A stretch of DNA of 40,031 bases, taken from positions 1 through 40,031 of the forward strand of contig DAISWG010000034.1 in assembly GCA_036826475.1 (NCBI GenBank), in the 5' to 3' direction. The position numbers were made by a program, and so were the translations under genes. Below the pieces are notes generated by a model, which saw only the letters and a list, made by a program, of their open reading frames with translations, was not told where the DNA came from and searched no databases. Positions 22,485 to 30,717 of this stretch are shown here, in pieces. Source of the stretch: Miltoncostaea sp036826475. GTDB lineage: Bacteria > Actinomycetota > Thermoleophilia > Miltoncostaeales > Miltoncostaeaceae. Position 1 is the stretch's first letter, and every line of letters starts with the position of its first letter.

Positions 22485-23648
22485 ATGGCCTCCGACGACG
22501 ACGCCCGGGAGCACGCCTACCGCGATGGCGCCGACTACCTCGCGGACCGCGCCGCGGGCCTGTTCGCGTCGGTCCAGGACGGCACCCCGTCGGCGGTCGA
22601 GTGGCTGCGGCGATGGGACGCGCCGCCCACGCCGGAGGGGGCGCGGATGGCCCTGGCCCGCGCCCACGGGTTCCCGAGCTGGGCGGCGATGGAGTCGCCG
22701 GCGACGCCGGTCGTCGACCCGGACGACCCGTTCGTGCGGGCCTTCCACGCGATCGAGAACCGGCGCCCCGACGTGCTGGGGGAGCTCATCACCGCCTCGC
22801 CCGCGCTGGTGTCGGTGCGGGGGACCAACGGAAACCACCTGCTCGGCATCGCCACCGCCCAGGGCGACCCGCGCGCGGTGGGCCTGCTGCTGGCGGCGGG
22901 AGCCGATCCGGGCCGGGGGAACGTCCACGGCTGGGCGCCCCTGCACCAGGCGGCGTACATGGGCCGTCCGGACCTGGCCGGGATGCTGCTGGCCGCGGGC
23001 GCCCCGCCCGGCGCGTCCGCCCGCGGCGACGGCGGCACCCCGCTGGTGATGGCCCTGTTCTGGGGCCACCCGGTGCCGTCCGCGCTGGTCGACGAGGTGG
23101 GGCTGGCGCCCGGCACCCTGCGCGCGGCGGCGGGCCTCGGGCTGACCGGGCTGATCCGCGAGCTGGAGGGCACCCCCGCCGCGGTGGCCGGTCGCGGCTT
23201 CTACCGCCCGCACGGCGGCTTCCCGGCGTGGCGTCCCACCGACGACCCCGCCGAGGCGCGCGACGAGGCCGTCGCGTGGGCAGCGCGGTCCGACCAGCCC
23301 GACGCGATCGAGACGCTCGTGGCGCTCGGCGCCGACCCATCCCGCGACGTCTACCGCGGAACCCCGCTCGCGTGGGCGGCCGCGCTGGGCCGGATGGCCG
23401 CGCTGCGGCGGCTGCTCGACCTCGGCGTCGACCCCTCGGGCCCGACCACGTTCGGCGGACCCGACCACGGCGAGGGCGTCACGCCCCTGCACCTCGCCGC
23501 GAGCGACGGCCAGACCGGCGCGATCGCCGCGCTGCTGGAGGCGGGCGCCGACCCGTCGGCGCGCGACGGCCGCCACGGCGGCACCCCCGCCGACTGGGCG
23601 CGCCACGCCCACCAGGCCGACGCCGGGCGGCTGCTGGACGGTCGGTAG
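22485..23648 (+). CDS. Ankyrin-repeat protein
   Basis: A 387-aa soluble protein. After an N-terminal helical region with ARAHGFPSWAAM (about residues 55-66) come ankyrin units such as GNHLLGIATAQGDPRAVGLLLAAGADP, GWAPLHQAAYMGRPDLAGMLLAAGA, GTPLAWAAALGRMAALRRLLDLGVDP and TPLHLAASDGQTGAIAALLEAGADP, in blocks at about 120-195 and 270-385. Ankyrin domains bind other proteins; there is no catalytic domain or signal peptide. The family is widespread in soil bacteria and the partner cannot be deduced. Confidence 0.88.
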   Translation: MASDDDAREHAYRDGADYLADRAAGLFASVQDGTPSAVEWLRRWDAPPTPEGARMALARAHGFPSWAAMESPATPVVDPDDPFVRAFHAIENRRPDVLGELITASPALVSVRGTNGNHLLGIATAQGDPRAVGLLLAAGADPGRGNVHGWAPLHQAAYMGRPDLAGMLLAAGAPPGASARGDGGTPLVMALFWGHPVPSALVDEVGLAPGTLRAAAGLGLTGLIRELEGTPAAVAGRGFYRPHGGFPAWRPTDDPAEARDEAVAWAARSDQPDAIETLVALGADPSRDVYRGTPLAWAAALGRMAALRRLLDLGVDPSGPTTFGGPDHGEGVTPLHLAASDGQTGAIAALLEAGADPSARDGRHGGTPADWARHAHQADAGRLLDGR

Positions 23649-23692
23649 GCGGACCCTCCAGCCGCGTCCCGCGAGGAGGATCTCATCCCGTC

Positions 23693-23719
23693 TGTCGATT
23701 CCGGCCACCCTGCGGCGTC
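23693..23719 (+). promoter_or_regulatory. Candidate ECF-type promoter (TGTCGA-N17-CGTC) of the DGPF/ECF42 operon
   Basis: TGTCGA at 23693-23698 and CGTC at 23716-23719 are separated by 17 nt, 51 nt before the DGPF start codon. These elements resemble, from memory, the -35/-10 motif described for group 42 ECF sigma factors, which control their own DGPF operons. Confidence 0.55.
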
Positions 23720-23770
23720 GTCCCGGGTGACGCCGCACCTCCGCGGCCCCACACGAGACGAGGAGGACCC

Positions 23771-24133
23771 ATGTCCCGCTACCTGCTCCTGATGTACCAG
23801 CCCGCCGACGGCACCGGCGCGCCCGCCGACCAGGACGCGTGGGCCGCGGCCCAGGCCCGCTGGCAGGGCTATCTGAAGGACCTCACCGACACCGGGATGC
23901 TCGTGGCCAACGAGGGCCTCTCCGGGACGGACGCGGCCACCACCGTCCGCGTCCGCGGCGGGGCGGCGGAGGTCACGGACGGCCCGTTCGCCGAGACGAA
24001 GGAGTACCTCGCCGGCTTCTTCCTGATCGACGCCCCCGACCTGGACGTCGCCCTGGCGTGGGCGGCGCGCATCCCCAGCGCCGAGTACGGCTCGGTCGAG
24101 GTGCGACCCGTCTGGGGGCCGGGCGGGTCGTGA
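23771..24133 (+). CDS. DGPF (YCII-related) domain protein
   Basis: A 120-aa protein beginning MSRYLLLMYQP and carrying the name motif VTDGPFAETKEYLAGFFLID at about residues 71-90, then a ferredoxin-like fold end. The enzymatic role of DGPF proteins is unknown; they are the standard partners of ECF42 sigma factors. A GAGGAGGA ribosome-binding site precedes ATG 23771. The stop overlaps the GTG of the sigma factor gene (GTGA), confirming the operon. Confidence 0.92.
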   Translation: MSRYLLLMYQPADGTGAPADQDAWAAAQARWQGYLKDLTDTGMLVANEGLSGTDAATTVRVRGGAAEVTDGPFAETKEYLAGFFLIDAPDLDVALAWAARIPSAEYGSVEVRPVWGPGGS

Positions 24134-25374
24134 CGGCACCGGCGGCCGCCGTCGAGCGCGTCTTCCGCGAGGAGCGCGGCGCGGTGCTGGCCACGCTCGT
24201 CCGGCGCGTCGGCGACTTCGGCCTGGCCGAGGACGCCGTGCAGGACGCGTTCGCGGCCGCCGCGGCGGCGTGGCCCGCCGACGGCGTGCCGGCGAACCCC
24301 GCCGCCTGGATCACGACGACGGCGCAGCGCAAGGCGATCGACCGGCTGCGGCGCGAGCGCGCCGCGGCCGGCCGGGCCGGGCGGCTGGCCGAGCTGGTGC
24401 GCCTGGAGGCCCAGGGGCACCCCGACGAGGAGGAGGCGTCGATGATCCGCGACGACCGCCTGCGGCTGATCTTCACGTGCTGCCACCCCGCGCTGGCCCG
24501 GCCCGCCCGGGTGGCGCTGACGCTGCGCTCGCTCGGCGGGCTCACCACCGCCGAGATCGCGCGGGCCTTCCTGGTGGCGGAGCCGGCGGTCGCCCAGCGG
24601 ATCGTGCGCGCCAAGCGCAAGATCGCCGAGGCCGGCATCCCCTATCGCGTCCCGCCCGACGAGGAGCTGCCGGACCGGACCGCCGCCGTGCTCCAGGTGC
24701 TCTACCTGGTGTTCAACGAGGGCTATGGCGCCACCGCCGGCGACGACCTGGTGCGCGAGGGGCTGTGCGACGAGGCGATCCGGCTGGGGCGCATGGTGTG
24801 CGAGCTCATGCCCCGCGACGCCGAGGCGCGCGGGCTGCTGGCGCTGATGCTGCTGCACGACGCCCGGCGCGCCGCCCGCCGCGACGCCGCCGGCCGCTTC
24901 GTGCCCCTCGACCGCCAGGACCGCGACCGCTGGGATCGCGCCCGCGTCGAGGAGGGGCTCGTCGCGCTCGACGCCGCCATGGCGCTGCGCCGACCCGGGC
25001 CGTTCCAGGTGCAGGCGGCGATCGCGGCGCTCCACGTCGACGCCCCGTCGGAGGAGGCGGTCGACTGGGCCGCGATCGCCGAGCTCTACGCCGCGCTCGG
25101 CCGCCTGGCGCCGTCGCCCGTGGTGGAGCTGAACCGCGCGGTGGCGGTCGGTTTCGCGGAGGGCCCGGAGGCGGGGCTCGCGCTGGTCGTCCCCCTCCTC
25201 GGCGAGCCGCGCCTGGCGGGGTACCCGCCGCTGCACGCCGCCCACGCCGACCTGCTGCGCCGCACGGGCGACCGCGACGGCGCGCGGGACGCCTACGACC
25301 GGGCGATCGCGCTGGGCGGCAACGACGTCGATCTGGCCGAGCTGACGCGGCGGCGCGACGCGCTGGGGGGCTGA
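24130..25374 (+). CDS. ECF sigma factor, group 42 type, with C-terminal TPR-like extension
   Basis: A 414-aa protein. The sigma region 2 core is VEDAVQDAFAAA-like near the N-terminus (AEDAVQDAFAAAAAAWP), followed by the helix carrying NPAAWITTTAQRKAIDRLRRER. Region 4 (about 110-170) has TLRSLGGLTTAEIARAFLVAEPAVAQRIVRAK. The remaining 230 residues form a helical TPR-like (DUF6596) extension including VLYLVFNEGYGAT and a final RTGDRDGARDAYDRAIALGGN repeat. This long extension and the adjacent DGPF gene define the ECF42 group, which has no anti-sigma factor; the extension is thought to control activity. The start at GTG 24130 overlaps the DGPF stop. Confidence 0.92.
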   Translation: MTAPAAAVERVFREERGAVLATLVRRVGDFGLAEDAVQDAFAAAAAAWPADGVPANPAAWITTTAQRKAIDRLRRERAAAGRAGRLAELVRLEAQGHPDEEEASMIRDDRLRLIFTCCHPALARPARVALTLRSLGGLTTAEIARAFLVAEPAVAQRIVRAKRKIAEAGIPYRVPPDEELPDRTAAVLQVLYLVFNEGYGATAGDDLVREGLCDEAIRLGRMVCELMPRDAEARGLLALMLLHDARRAARRDAAGRFVPLDRQDRDRWDRARVEEGLVALDAAMALRRPGPFQVQAAIAALHVDAPSEEAVDWAAIAELYAALGRLAPSPVVELNRAVAVGFAEGPEAGLALVVPLLGEPRLAGYPPLHAAHADLLRRTGDRDGARDAYDRAIALGGNDVDLAELTRRRDALGG

Positions 25375-25420
25375 GGGCGCCGCTGGACGCCCGCCGCCGG
25401 GGCGGTGGAGACTCCGGGCC

Positions 25421-26806
25421 ATGGCGGACCCGGTCGGGCTGCTCGTGGTGCACGGCATCGGCTCGCAGCGCCGGGGCCGGTCGCTGGAGGGGCTGCTCGA
25501 GGGCCTGCGCCTGGCCTACGGCGACGCGCTCGCGGTCACCCCCCTCGCGGAGGACCAGGCCCGCGTGGAGGGGATCGGCCCCGCCCCGGTCCACGCGGTG
25601 GAGGTCTGGTGGGCCGACCTGCTGGAGGGCGAGCCGGTGGAGGGCACGTTCGACTTCGACCGCGTGTACGAGGTCGTCTGGTTCCCCGGGCTCAACCGGC
25701 GGGCCGGGTACCTGCCGCCGGAGGTGTGCCCACGGGGCCGCGTCGCGCGCTGGACGGTGGTCCTCGCGCCGCTGAGCGCCCTGCTCTACGCCACCTACAA
25801 CGGCGCCCGCATGCTGGCGTCGGGCTGGACGGGCGCGGCGCGCGCCCGCCGCGGAGCGCCGGCCACGTCGGACCACGTCCGGACCCCCCTCGACGACGTC
25901 ATGGACCAGGTCGCGGCCGACGTCTTCAACTACGCGTACGGGCTGCGCGACGCGTTCCCCGGCGGCTCCGATCGCACCGAGGCCCTCGTGGCCCGGGTGG
26001 CGGAGATCCGGCAGCGGTTCGAGCGCGCCGCCGCCACCGCCGTCGCGGCGGGGTGCCGCGAGATCCAGGTGGTGGCGCACAGCCTGGGCACCGTCATCGC
26101 GTTCACGTCCATGTGCGCCCGCCCCGGCGCGGCGCCCGCCGGCGACCCGCCCGCCCGCCTGACGCGGCTCTACACGATCGGCAGCCCGCTGGAGAAGTTC
26201 CGCTTCTTCTGGACGCGGCTGCTGGAGGACTGCGGCGGCGGCCCCGCGATCGCGTGCGACGGCCGCGCCGTGGCCGTCGCCGCCGGCGACCCGCCGATGC
26301 GGTGGGACAACTTCGCCAGCCGCCTCGACCTCGTGTCGGGCCGCCTGCGCGCCTTCCCCGGCTGGCCGGTGCCCCGGAACCACGGCGTCCCCGGGCTCGG
26401 CGGGCTCATGCGCTCGCACACCGCCTACAACGGCAACGCGGCGTTCCTGGGGGCGCTGGGGCAGGGCCTGGGCGGCGCCGCGCCGCAGGTGCGCCAGCCA
26501 CGCGGCGAGCGGATCCGGCGGGCGGCGTGGGCGATGCTCCAGAACCTGGCGCTGCCGCTCGCGGTGCTGGTGCTGGCCGCGATCGGCCTGGCGCTGATGG
26601 TGACGCTCGGCTGGCTCATCGGCTGGATCGCCGGGCGGCCGCTCGCGTGGCTCGGCTGGGACGACGCCGCGCGCTGGGTGGCCGACGGGTTCGCGATCCT
26701 CGTGGTGGCGTCCCTGGCGATCCAGGTGCTCGCGGGCCGCATCCGCGCCCGCGAGCTCCACGCCCGCTTCTGGGCCGGCACCGCGCCGGGGCCCGTCAGT
26801 CGCTGA
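25421..26806 (+). CDS. Alpha/beta-hydrolase (lipase/PGAP1-like) with C-terminal membrane segments
   Basis: A 461-aa protein. It begins VGLLVVHGIGSQRRG, the oxyanion strand of alpha/beta hydrolases. The nucleophile elbow is VVAHSLGTVIAF at about residue 220, the A-H-S-L-G form common in PGAP1-like lipases, followed by LYTIGSPLEKFRFFW. A candidate catalytic histidine lies in RSHTAYNGNAAF. Residues about 375-400 and 425-442 are hydrophobic, so the C-terminus is membrane-anchored. The substrate is unknown. The 3' end overlaps a PPOX remnant on the other strand by 11 nt. Confidence 0.75.
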   Translation: MADPVGLLVVHGIGSQRRGRSLEGLLEGLRLAYGDALAVTPLAEDQARVEGIGPAPVHAVEVWWADLLEGEPVEGTFDFDRVYEVVWFPGLNRRAGYLPPEVCPRGRVARWTVVLAPLSALLYATYNGARMLASGWTGAARARRGAPATSDHVRTPLDDVMDQVAADVFNYAYGLRDAFPGGSDRTEALVARVAEIRQRFERAAATAVAAGCREIQVVAHSLGTVIAFTSMCARPGAAPAGDPPARLTRLYTIGSPLEKFRFFWTRLLEDCGGGPAIACDGRAVAVAAGDPPMRWDNFASRLDLVSGRLRAFPGWPVPRNHGVPGLGGLMRSHTAYNGNAAFLGALGQGLGGAAPQVRQPRGERIRRAAWAMLQNLALPLAVLVLAAIGLALMVTLGWLIGWIAGRPLAWLGWDDAARWVADGFAILVVASLAIQVLAGRIRARELHARFWAGTAPGPVSR

Positions 26807-27014
26807 AGTCCTCGTCGCGCTCGAGCGTGATGTGGCGGTACCAGTCGCCCTCGGCGAGCACGGTCAGCGACACGTGCGGGTCGTCGCGCAGGAAGCCCAG
26901 GCGGCGCCGCGTCGCGTCCATGTCGAGCAGCACCCGGCCGTCGTCCCAGTCGTACCAGGTGGCCGCCGTGTGGGGCGTGCCGTCGGGGCGAATCGACGCG
27001 ACGACCGCCGCTAG
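26796..27014 (-). pseudogene. Remnant of a PPOX-class (F420/FMN split-barrel) oxidoreductase gene
   Basis: The minus frame encodes about 72 residues with the core of a PPOX-class split-barrel protein: SIRPDGTPHTAATWYDWDDG, then the basic MDATRRRLGFLRDDPHVSLTV and DWYRHITL. The usual first 15 residues are missing: the frame upstream has no ATG, GTG, TTG or CTG near the homology and runs into the ybaK promoter. The second half (normally 60 or more residues) is missing too, replaced by a short DEDFSD end. Both ends therefore look deleted between the hydrolase and ybaK genes. An alternative is a truncated, still folded mini-protein, but no start supports it. Confidence 0.65.
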
Positions 27015-27023
27015 CCTTCCCGG

Positions 27024-27524
27024 GTGGCCAGGCGACGCAGACGGGAGGGCGGCACCCCCGCGCTGGAGGCCCTGGCGGCCGCCGGCGTCCCCCACGCGGT
27101 CCGCCCCTACGACCACGACGCGGCCGCGAGCGCCGAGCTCGGCTACGGCGAGGAGGCCGCCCGCGCGCTCGGGGCCGATCCCGCGCGGGTGTTCAAGACG
27201 CTGGTGGCGTCGGCCGGCGACGACCATGTACTGGCGGTGGTGCCCGTGGCCACGCGACTCGATCTGAAGGCGCTCGCCCGCGCCGCCGGCGCGAAGCGCG
27301 CCGCCATGGCCGAGCCGGCCGACGCCGAGCGCCTGACCGGCTCGGTCGTCGGCGGGATCTCGCCGCTCGGCGGCCGCACGCGGCTGCCCGTGTTCCTGGA
27401 CGACTCGGCCATGCGGCAGCCGGCCATCCTGGTCTCGGCGGGGCGGCGCGGACTGGACGTGGAGCTCGCGCCGGACGACCTGCTCCGGGTGACCGGCGGC
27501 GCGGCGGCGCCGATCGCCCGGTGA
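27024..27524 (+). CDS. ybaK: YbaK/EbsC-type Cys-tRNA(Pro) deacylase
   Basis: A 166-aa trans-editing enzyme that hydrolyses mischarged Cys-tRNA(Pro). Family marks are RVFKTLVAS with the conserved Lys, HVLAVVPVATRLDLKALA, TGSVVGGISPLG and LPVFLDDSAM. The GTG at 27024 follows TAGCCT by 6 nt, so the message is probably leaderless, and this removes nothing from the conserved fold. The stop overlaps the next start (GTGA). It is the first gene of a three-gene plus-strand operon. Confidence 0.9.
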   Translation: MARRRRREGGTPALEALAAAGVPHAVRPYDHDAAASAELGYGEEAARALGADPARVFKTLVASAGDDHVLAVVPVATRLDLKALARAAGAKRAAMAEPADAERLTGSVVGGISPLGGRTRLPVFLDDSAMRQPAILVSAGRRGLDVELAPDDLLRVTGGAAAPIAR

Positions 27525-28549
27525 GGGGAGCTCCCGACCTGGTGGTCGTCGGCGCCGGGGTGGTGGGCATGGCGGCCGCCCTGGCGGCGCGCGACCGCGG
27601 CGCGTCGGTGGTGGTGCTCGACGACGGGCCGCCCGGCGCCGCCGGCTCCGCGGGGCCGGGGCGGATCTTCCGCCACATCCATGCGCGCCCCGAGCTGGTG
27701 GCGCTCGCGATCCGCTCCCGGCTGGCGTGGGATGTGCTGTCGGAGCGCGTCGGCCGCCCGCTCGTGGACGGCCGGGGCACCCTCCTGGTGGGCGGCGCGG
27801 TCGACGACGCCGCCGCGCGCCGGCCCGCCGCGGGCGTGCCGCACGCCCGCCTCGGGCCCGCCGACCTGCCCGCCCCGCTCGCGCCCGCCGGCCCCGGCCT
27901 GCTGGACCCGGGCGGTGGCACCATCGACGCCGCCGCCGCCATCGCGGGGCTCGCCGCCGAGCTGGGGCCCGCCATCCGGCGGGTGGCCGTCCGCGCCGTC
28001 CGGGCCGAGGGCGACGCCGTCGCCGCCGACACCGCCGACGGCCCGGTGACCGCGGCGCGGCTGCTGGCCTGCCCCGGCGCCCGCGCGGGCGCGCTGGCTC
28101 CCGGTCCCGCCGCCGGGCCCCCGATGCGCGTGCGCCGCCACCTGCGGGTCGCGTTCCGCGTCCCCGGCGCGGGCGGCCTGCCGTGCCTGCTGGAGCGCTC
28201 CGGCGCCCACGGGCCCGGCGTCACGAGCTATGGCACGGCCCTGCCCGGCGGCCTCGTGGCCCTGGGCACCCACGCCGCCGACGACCTGCCCGAGGCGGAG
28301 TCGATCGCCGTGACCCGCGCGTGGGCGTCGGCGGCGCTCCCCGGCCTGGACCCCGCGCCCGCCGGGCTGCTGGCGTGCGACAGCGTGCAGCTGGGCGACG
28401 ACCCCGACGCGTTCGCGCTCACCGGCGACGGCCCCGCCGCCGTGTTCACCGGTGGCAACCTGTTCAAGCACGCCCCCTCCCTGGGCCCGATGCTGGCCGA
28501 GGCGATGCTCGAGGGACGCCGCGACCCCCTGCTCGCGCCCGGCCAGTGA
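27521..28549 (+). CDS. FAD-dependent oxidoreductase (DAO / sarcosine oxidase-like)
   Basis: A 342-aa flavoenzyme. The N-terminal Rossmann motif is LVVVGAGVVGMAAALAARDRG with an acidic residue at the end of the second strand (VVLDDG). The body is a D-amino-acid-oxidase-type fold, and near the C-terminus come DDPDAFALTGDG and AVFTGGNLFKHAPSLGP, the FAD-closing region typical of N-methylamino acid (sarcosine, N-methyltryptophan) oxidases. The expected substrate is a secondary or primary amino acid; the exact one is unknown. The GTG start at 27521 overlaps the ybaK stop, and its stop overlaps the next GTG. Confidence 0.82.
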   Translation: MRGAPDLVVVGAGVVGMAAALAARDRGASVVVLDDGPPGAAGSAGPGRIFRHIHARPELVALAIRSRLAWDVLSERVGRPLVDGRGTLLVGGAVDDAAARRPAAGVPHARLGPADLPAPLAPAGPGLLDPGGGTIDAAAAIAGLAAELGPAIRRVAVRAVRAEGDAVAADTADGPVTAARLLACPGARAGALAPGPAAGPPMRVRRHLRVAFRVPGAGGLPCLLERSGAHGPGVTSYGTALPGGLVALGTHAADDLPEAESIAVTRAWASAALPGLDPAPAGLLACDSVQLGDDPDAFALTGDGPAAVFTGGNLFKHAPSLGPMLAEAMLEGRRDPLLAPGQ

Positions 28550-29313
28550 ACGACGCCGCCATCGTCACCGAGCTCTGGCGGCACCCGGTGAAGTCGCTGC
28601 GGGGCGAGCGGCTGGACGAGGCCGAGGTCACCGCGGAGGGCCCCCACGGCGACCGCGGCTGGGGGATCCGCGACGCGGCCACCGGCCGCATCCTGACCGG
28701 GCGGCGGGAGCCGCGGCTGCTGCTGGCGGCGGCCCGGCTCGGCGACGGCGGCGAGCCGGTGATCACCCTCCCGGACGGCGCCGTGCTGGACGGGGCGGGG
28801 CGGGCGACCGACGCCGCCCTGGCCGCATGGCTCGGCCGCGACGTGGCCCTGGTGCCGGCGGCGGGCGCCCCGGGCGGCCGGGCCGAGGCGTTCACCGACG
28901 CCACCGACGACGCGAGCGCCCCGTTCGAGTTCACGATGCCCGCGGGGCGGTTCGTCGACCAGCTCCCGCTCCTGCTGGTGACCGCCGACAGCCTGCGCGC
29001 CGGCCGCGCGCTGCACGAGGGGGCGTGGGACGTGCGCCGCTTCCGGCCCAACGTGCTGCTGGAGGGCGGGGGCGACGCCTGGACCGAGGACGGCTGGGTC
29101 GGCCGCGACGTCGCCGTGGGCGGGGTGCGCCTGCGGGTGGAGGCGCCGTGCCCGCGCTGCACGATGATCACGCGGCCGCAGCCGGGCCTGGACGCCGACG
29201 TGGAGATGTTCCGGACCGTCGCGCGCCACCACGGCGCGGCGTTCGGCGTGCTCGCGCGGGTGGTCACGCCGGGGACGGTTCGCGTCGGGGACGCCGTCCG
29301 GGTCGGGGGCTGA
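28546..29313 (+). CDS. MOSC-domain protein (MOCO sulfurase C-terminal type)
   Basis: A 255-aa protein. It opens with the MOSC N-terminal barrel (VTELWRHPVKSLRGERL). The MOSC domain ends with the signature RPNVLLEGGGDAW, then VEAPCPRCTMITRPQPGLD, where the Cys-x-x-Cys pair includes the sulfur-carrying cysteine of the family. Such proteins resemble mitochondrial amidoxime-reducing components and bind molybdenum cofactor or transfer sulfur. It has no fused ferredoxin domain. The GTG at 28546 overlaps the upstream stop. The 3' end overlaps the convergent MFS gene by 50 nt. Confidence 0.88.
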   Translation: MNDAAIVTELWRHPVKSLRGERLDEAEVTAEGPHGDRGWGIRDAATGRILTGRREPRLLLAAARLGDGGEPVITLPDGAVLDGAGRATDAALAAWLGRDVALVPAAGAPGGRAEAFTDATDDASAPFEFTMPAGRFVDQLPLLLVTADSLRAGRALHEGAWDVRRFRPNVLLEGGGDAWTEDGWVGRDVAVGGVRLRVEAPCPRCTMITRPQPGLDADVEMFRTVARHHGAAFGVLARVVTPGTVRVGDAVRVGG

Positions 29314-30622
29314 CGCCGGCCAGCGCGATGCCGGCGCCGATCAGGGCCGTGGCGACGGCGAACGTCGCGCGCATCCCGGCGACCGCGAACACGGTGCCCA
29401 TGACCGAGGCCCCGGTCACCAGGCCGATGTTCCGCGACAGGTTGAGCATCCCCGAGGTGACGCCGCGGAGACCGCCGGGGGCGCCCGCCATGACGGCGGT
29501 GTTGTTCGCCGTCTGGAACAGCGCGTAGCCGAGGGTGACGACCACGATCGGCCCCAGGTAGCCGGCCACGCCGAAGCGCGCCGGCAGCAGCGCCAGCAGG
29601 AGCGTCCCCGCGGCCATGCCCGCCAGACCGGCCAGCGTCACGGGCCGCGCACCGAGCCGGTCGGCGATCCGCCCCGCCGGCACGCCGGAGACCGCCACCA
29701 CCGCCGGGCCGGCCGACATCACCAGGCCCACCGGCGCCGGTCCGAGCCCGAGCGCGCGGGACAGGTGGAACGGCCCTACCACGAGCGTCGCCATCATGAC
29801 GGTCGAGACGATCGCGCTCGTCGCGAGCCCCGCCCGGAGCGCGCCGTCGCGGAGCATCGCCGCGCTGATCAGCGGCGCCTGCGCCCGCCGCTCCGCCAGC
29901 GCCAGGAGCGCCGCCGCGGCGACCGCGACGAGCAGGCCGGCCGCGAGGGGCCCCCCGCCCCCGGCGGTCATCGCGAGCGCGTACGCCCCCAGGGCCACGG
30001 CCAGCAACGCCGTGCCGGCGACGTCGACGCGCACCCGGTCGGCGGCCGGCCGCTCCCGGTCGGTGGGGAGGTGGCGGTGCGCGAGGTGCAGCGCCAGCAG
30101 GCCCAGGGGCACGTTCACCAGGAAGATGGCGCGCCAGCCGGGGCCCGCGATCAGGGCGCCGCCCAGGGACGGTCCCAGCGCGGTGCCGATCGCCGACGTG
30201 CTTCCCAGGAGCCCCATCGCGGCGCCGGTGCGGCCCCGCGGCACCGTCTCCGCCACGACGGCGAGGGTCAGCGCCATCATCGCCGCCGCCCCGATCCCCT
30301 GGACCGCCCGAGCCGCCACCAGCATCCAGAGCGCCGGCGCCGCCGCGCACAGCGCCGACACGGCGGTGAACGTCGCGATGCCGGCCACCAGCAGCCGCCT
30401 CCGGCCCACGAGGTCGCCGAGGCGCCCGGCTCCGACGACCAGCGTGGTGACGGCGAGCAGGTAGGCCAGCACCACCCACTGGACTGCGCCGAAGGACGCG
30501 CCGAACGTCTCCTCCAGCGTCGGCAGCGCCACGTTGGCCACGCTCGTGCCGAGCGACGACAGCAGCATCGCCAGGGCCAGCCCGGCGAGGGCCCACGTCG
30601 GTCGGATCGGTGTCGATGGCAT
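29264..30622 (-). CDS. MFS drug-exporter family protein (DHA2-like)
   Basis: A 452-aa integral membrane transporter with 12-14 helices. It has SSLGTSVANVALPTLEETF in TM1, WVVLAYLLAVTTLV in TM2, the GRLGDLVGRRRLL motif A loop and the antiporter motif C-like LGPSLGGALI in TM5. These are typical of proton-coupled multidrug exporters. ATG 30622 is chosen because TACCGT (30631-30636) lies 8 nt upstream; longer readings run through the regulatory box. The gene is divergent from a LysR gene, and a 38-bp box at 30650-30687 sits 13 nt upstream of the -10, so LysR-dependent activation is likely. The substrate is unknown. Confidence 0.88.
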   Translation of the reverse strand: MPSTPIRPTWALAGLALAMLLSSLGTSVANVALPTLEETFGASFGAVQWVVLAYLLAVTTLVVGAGRLGDLVGRRRLLVAGIATFTAVSALCAAAPALWMLVAARAVQGIGAAAMMALTLAVVAETVPRGRTGAAMGLLGSTSAIGTALGPSLGGALIAGPGWRAIFLVNVPLGLLALHLAHRHLPTDRERPAADRVRVDVAGTALLAVALGAYALAMTAGGGGPLAAGLLVAVAAAALLALAERRAQAPLISAAMLRDGALRAGLATSAIVSTVMMATLVVGPFHLSRALGLGPAPVGLVMSAGPAVVAVSGVPAGRIADRLGARPVTLAGLAGMAAGTLLLALLPARFGVAGYLGPIVVVTLGYALFQTANNTAVMAGAPGGLRGVTSGMLNLSRNIGLVTGASVMGTVFAVAGMRATFAVATALIGAGIALAGVSPRPGRRPRREPSPA

Positions 30623-30630
30623 CGCCACCG

Positions 30631-30636
30631 ACGGTA
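30631..30636 (-). promoter_or_regulatory. -10 box (TACCGT) of the MFS gene
   Basis: TACCGT on the minus strand, 8 nt before ATG 30622 and 13 nt downstream of the shared LysR box. Confidence 0.55.
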
Positions 30637-30649
30637 GGCCCGGCCCGGA

Positions 30650-30687
30650 CATGGCGGAAGACGCACGAGTTGCACTCGGACATTGCG
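30650..30687. promoter_or_regulatory. LysR-type operator, copy 1 (MFS/LysR divergent promoter)
   Basis: A 38-bp element starting with 20 nt identical to copy 2 (CATGGCGGAAGACGCACGAG) and matching it at 34 of 38 positions. Its centre CGAGT-TGC-ACTCG (30666-30678) is a perfect palindrome. It is placed just upstream of the MFS -10 and 10 nt before a TATCAT box for the LysR gene, as expected for an autoregulated LysR activator. Confidence 0.65.
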
Positions 30688-30717
30688 CCTGGCGCCATAT
30701 CATGGGAGCGTGGCGCC

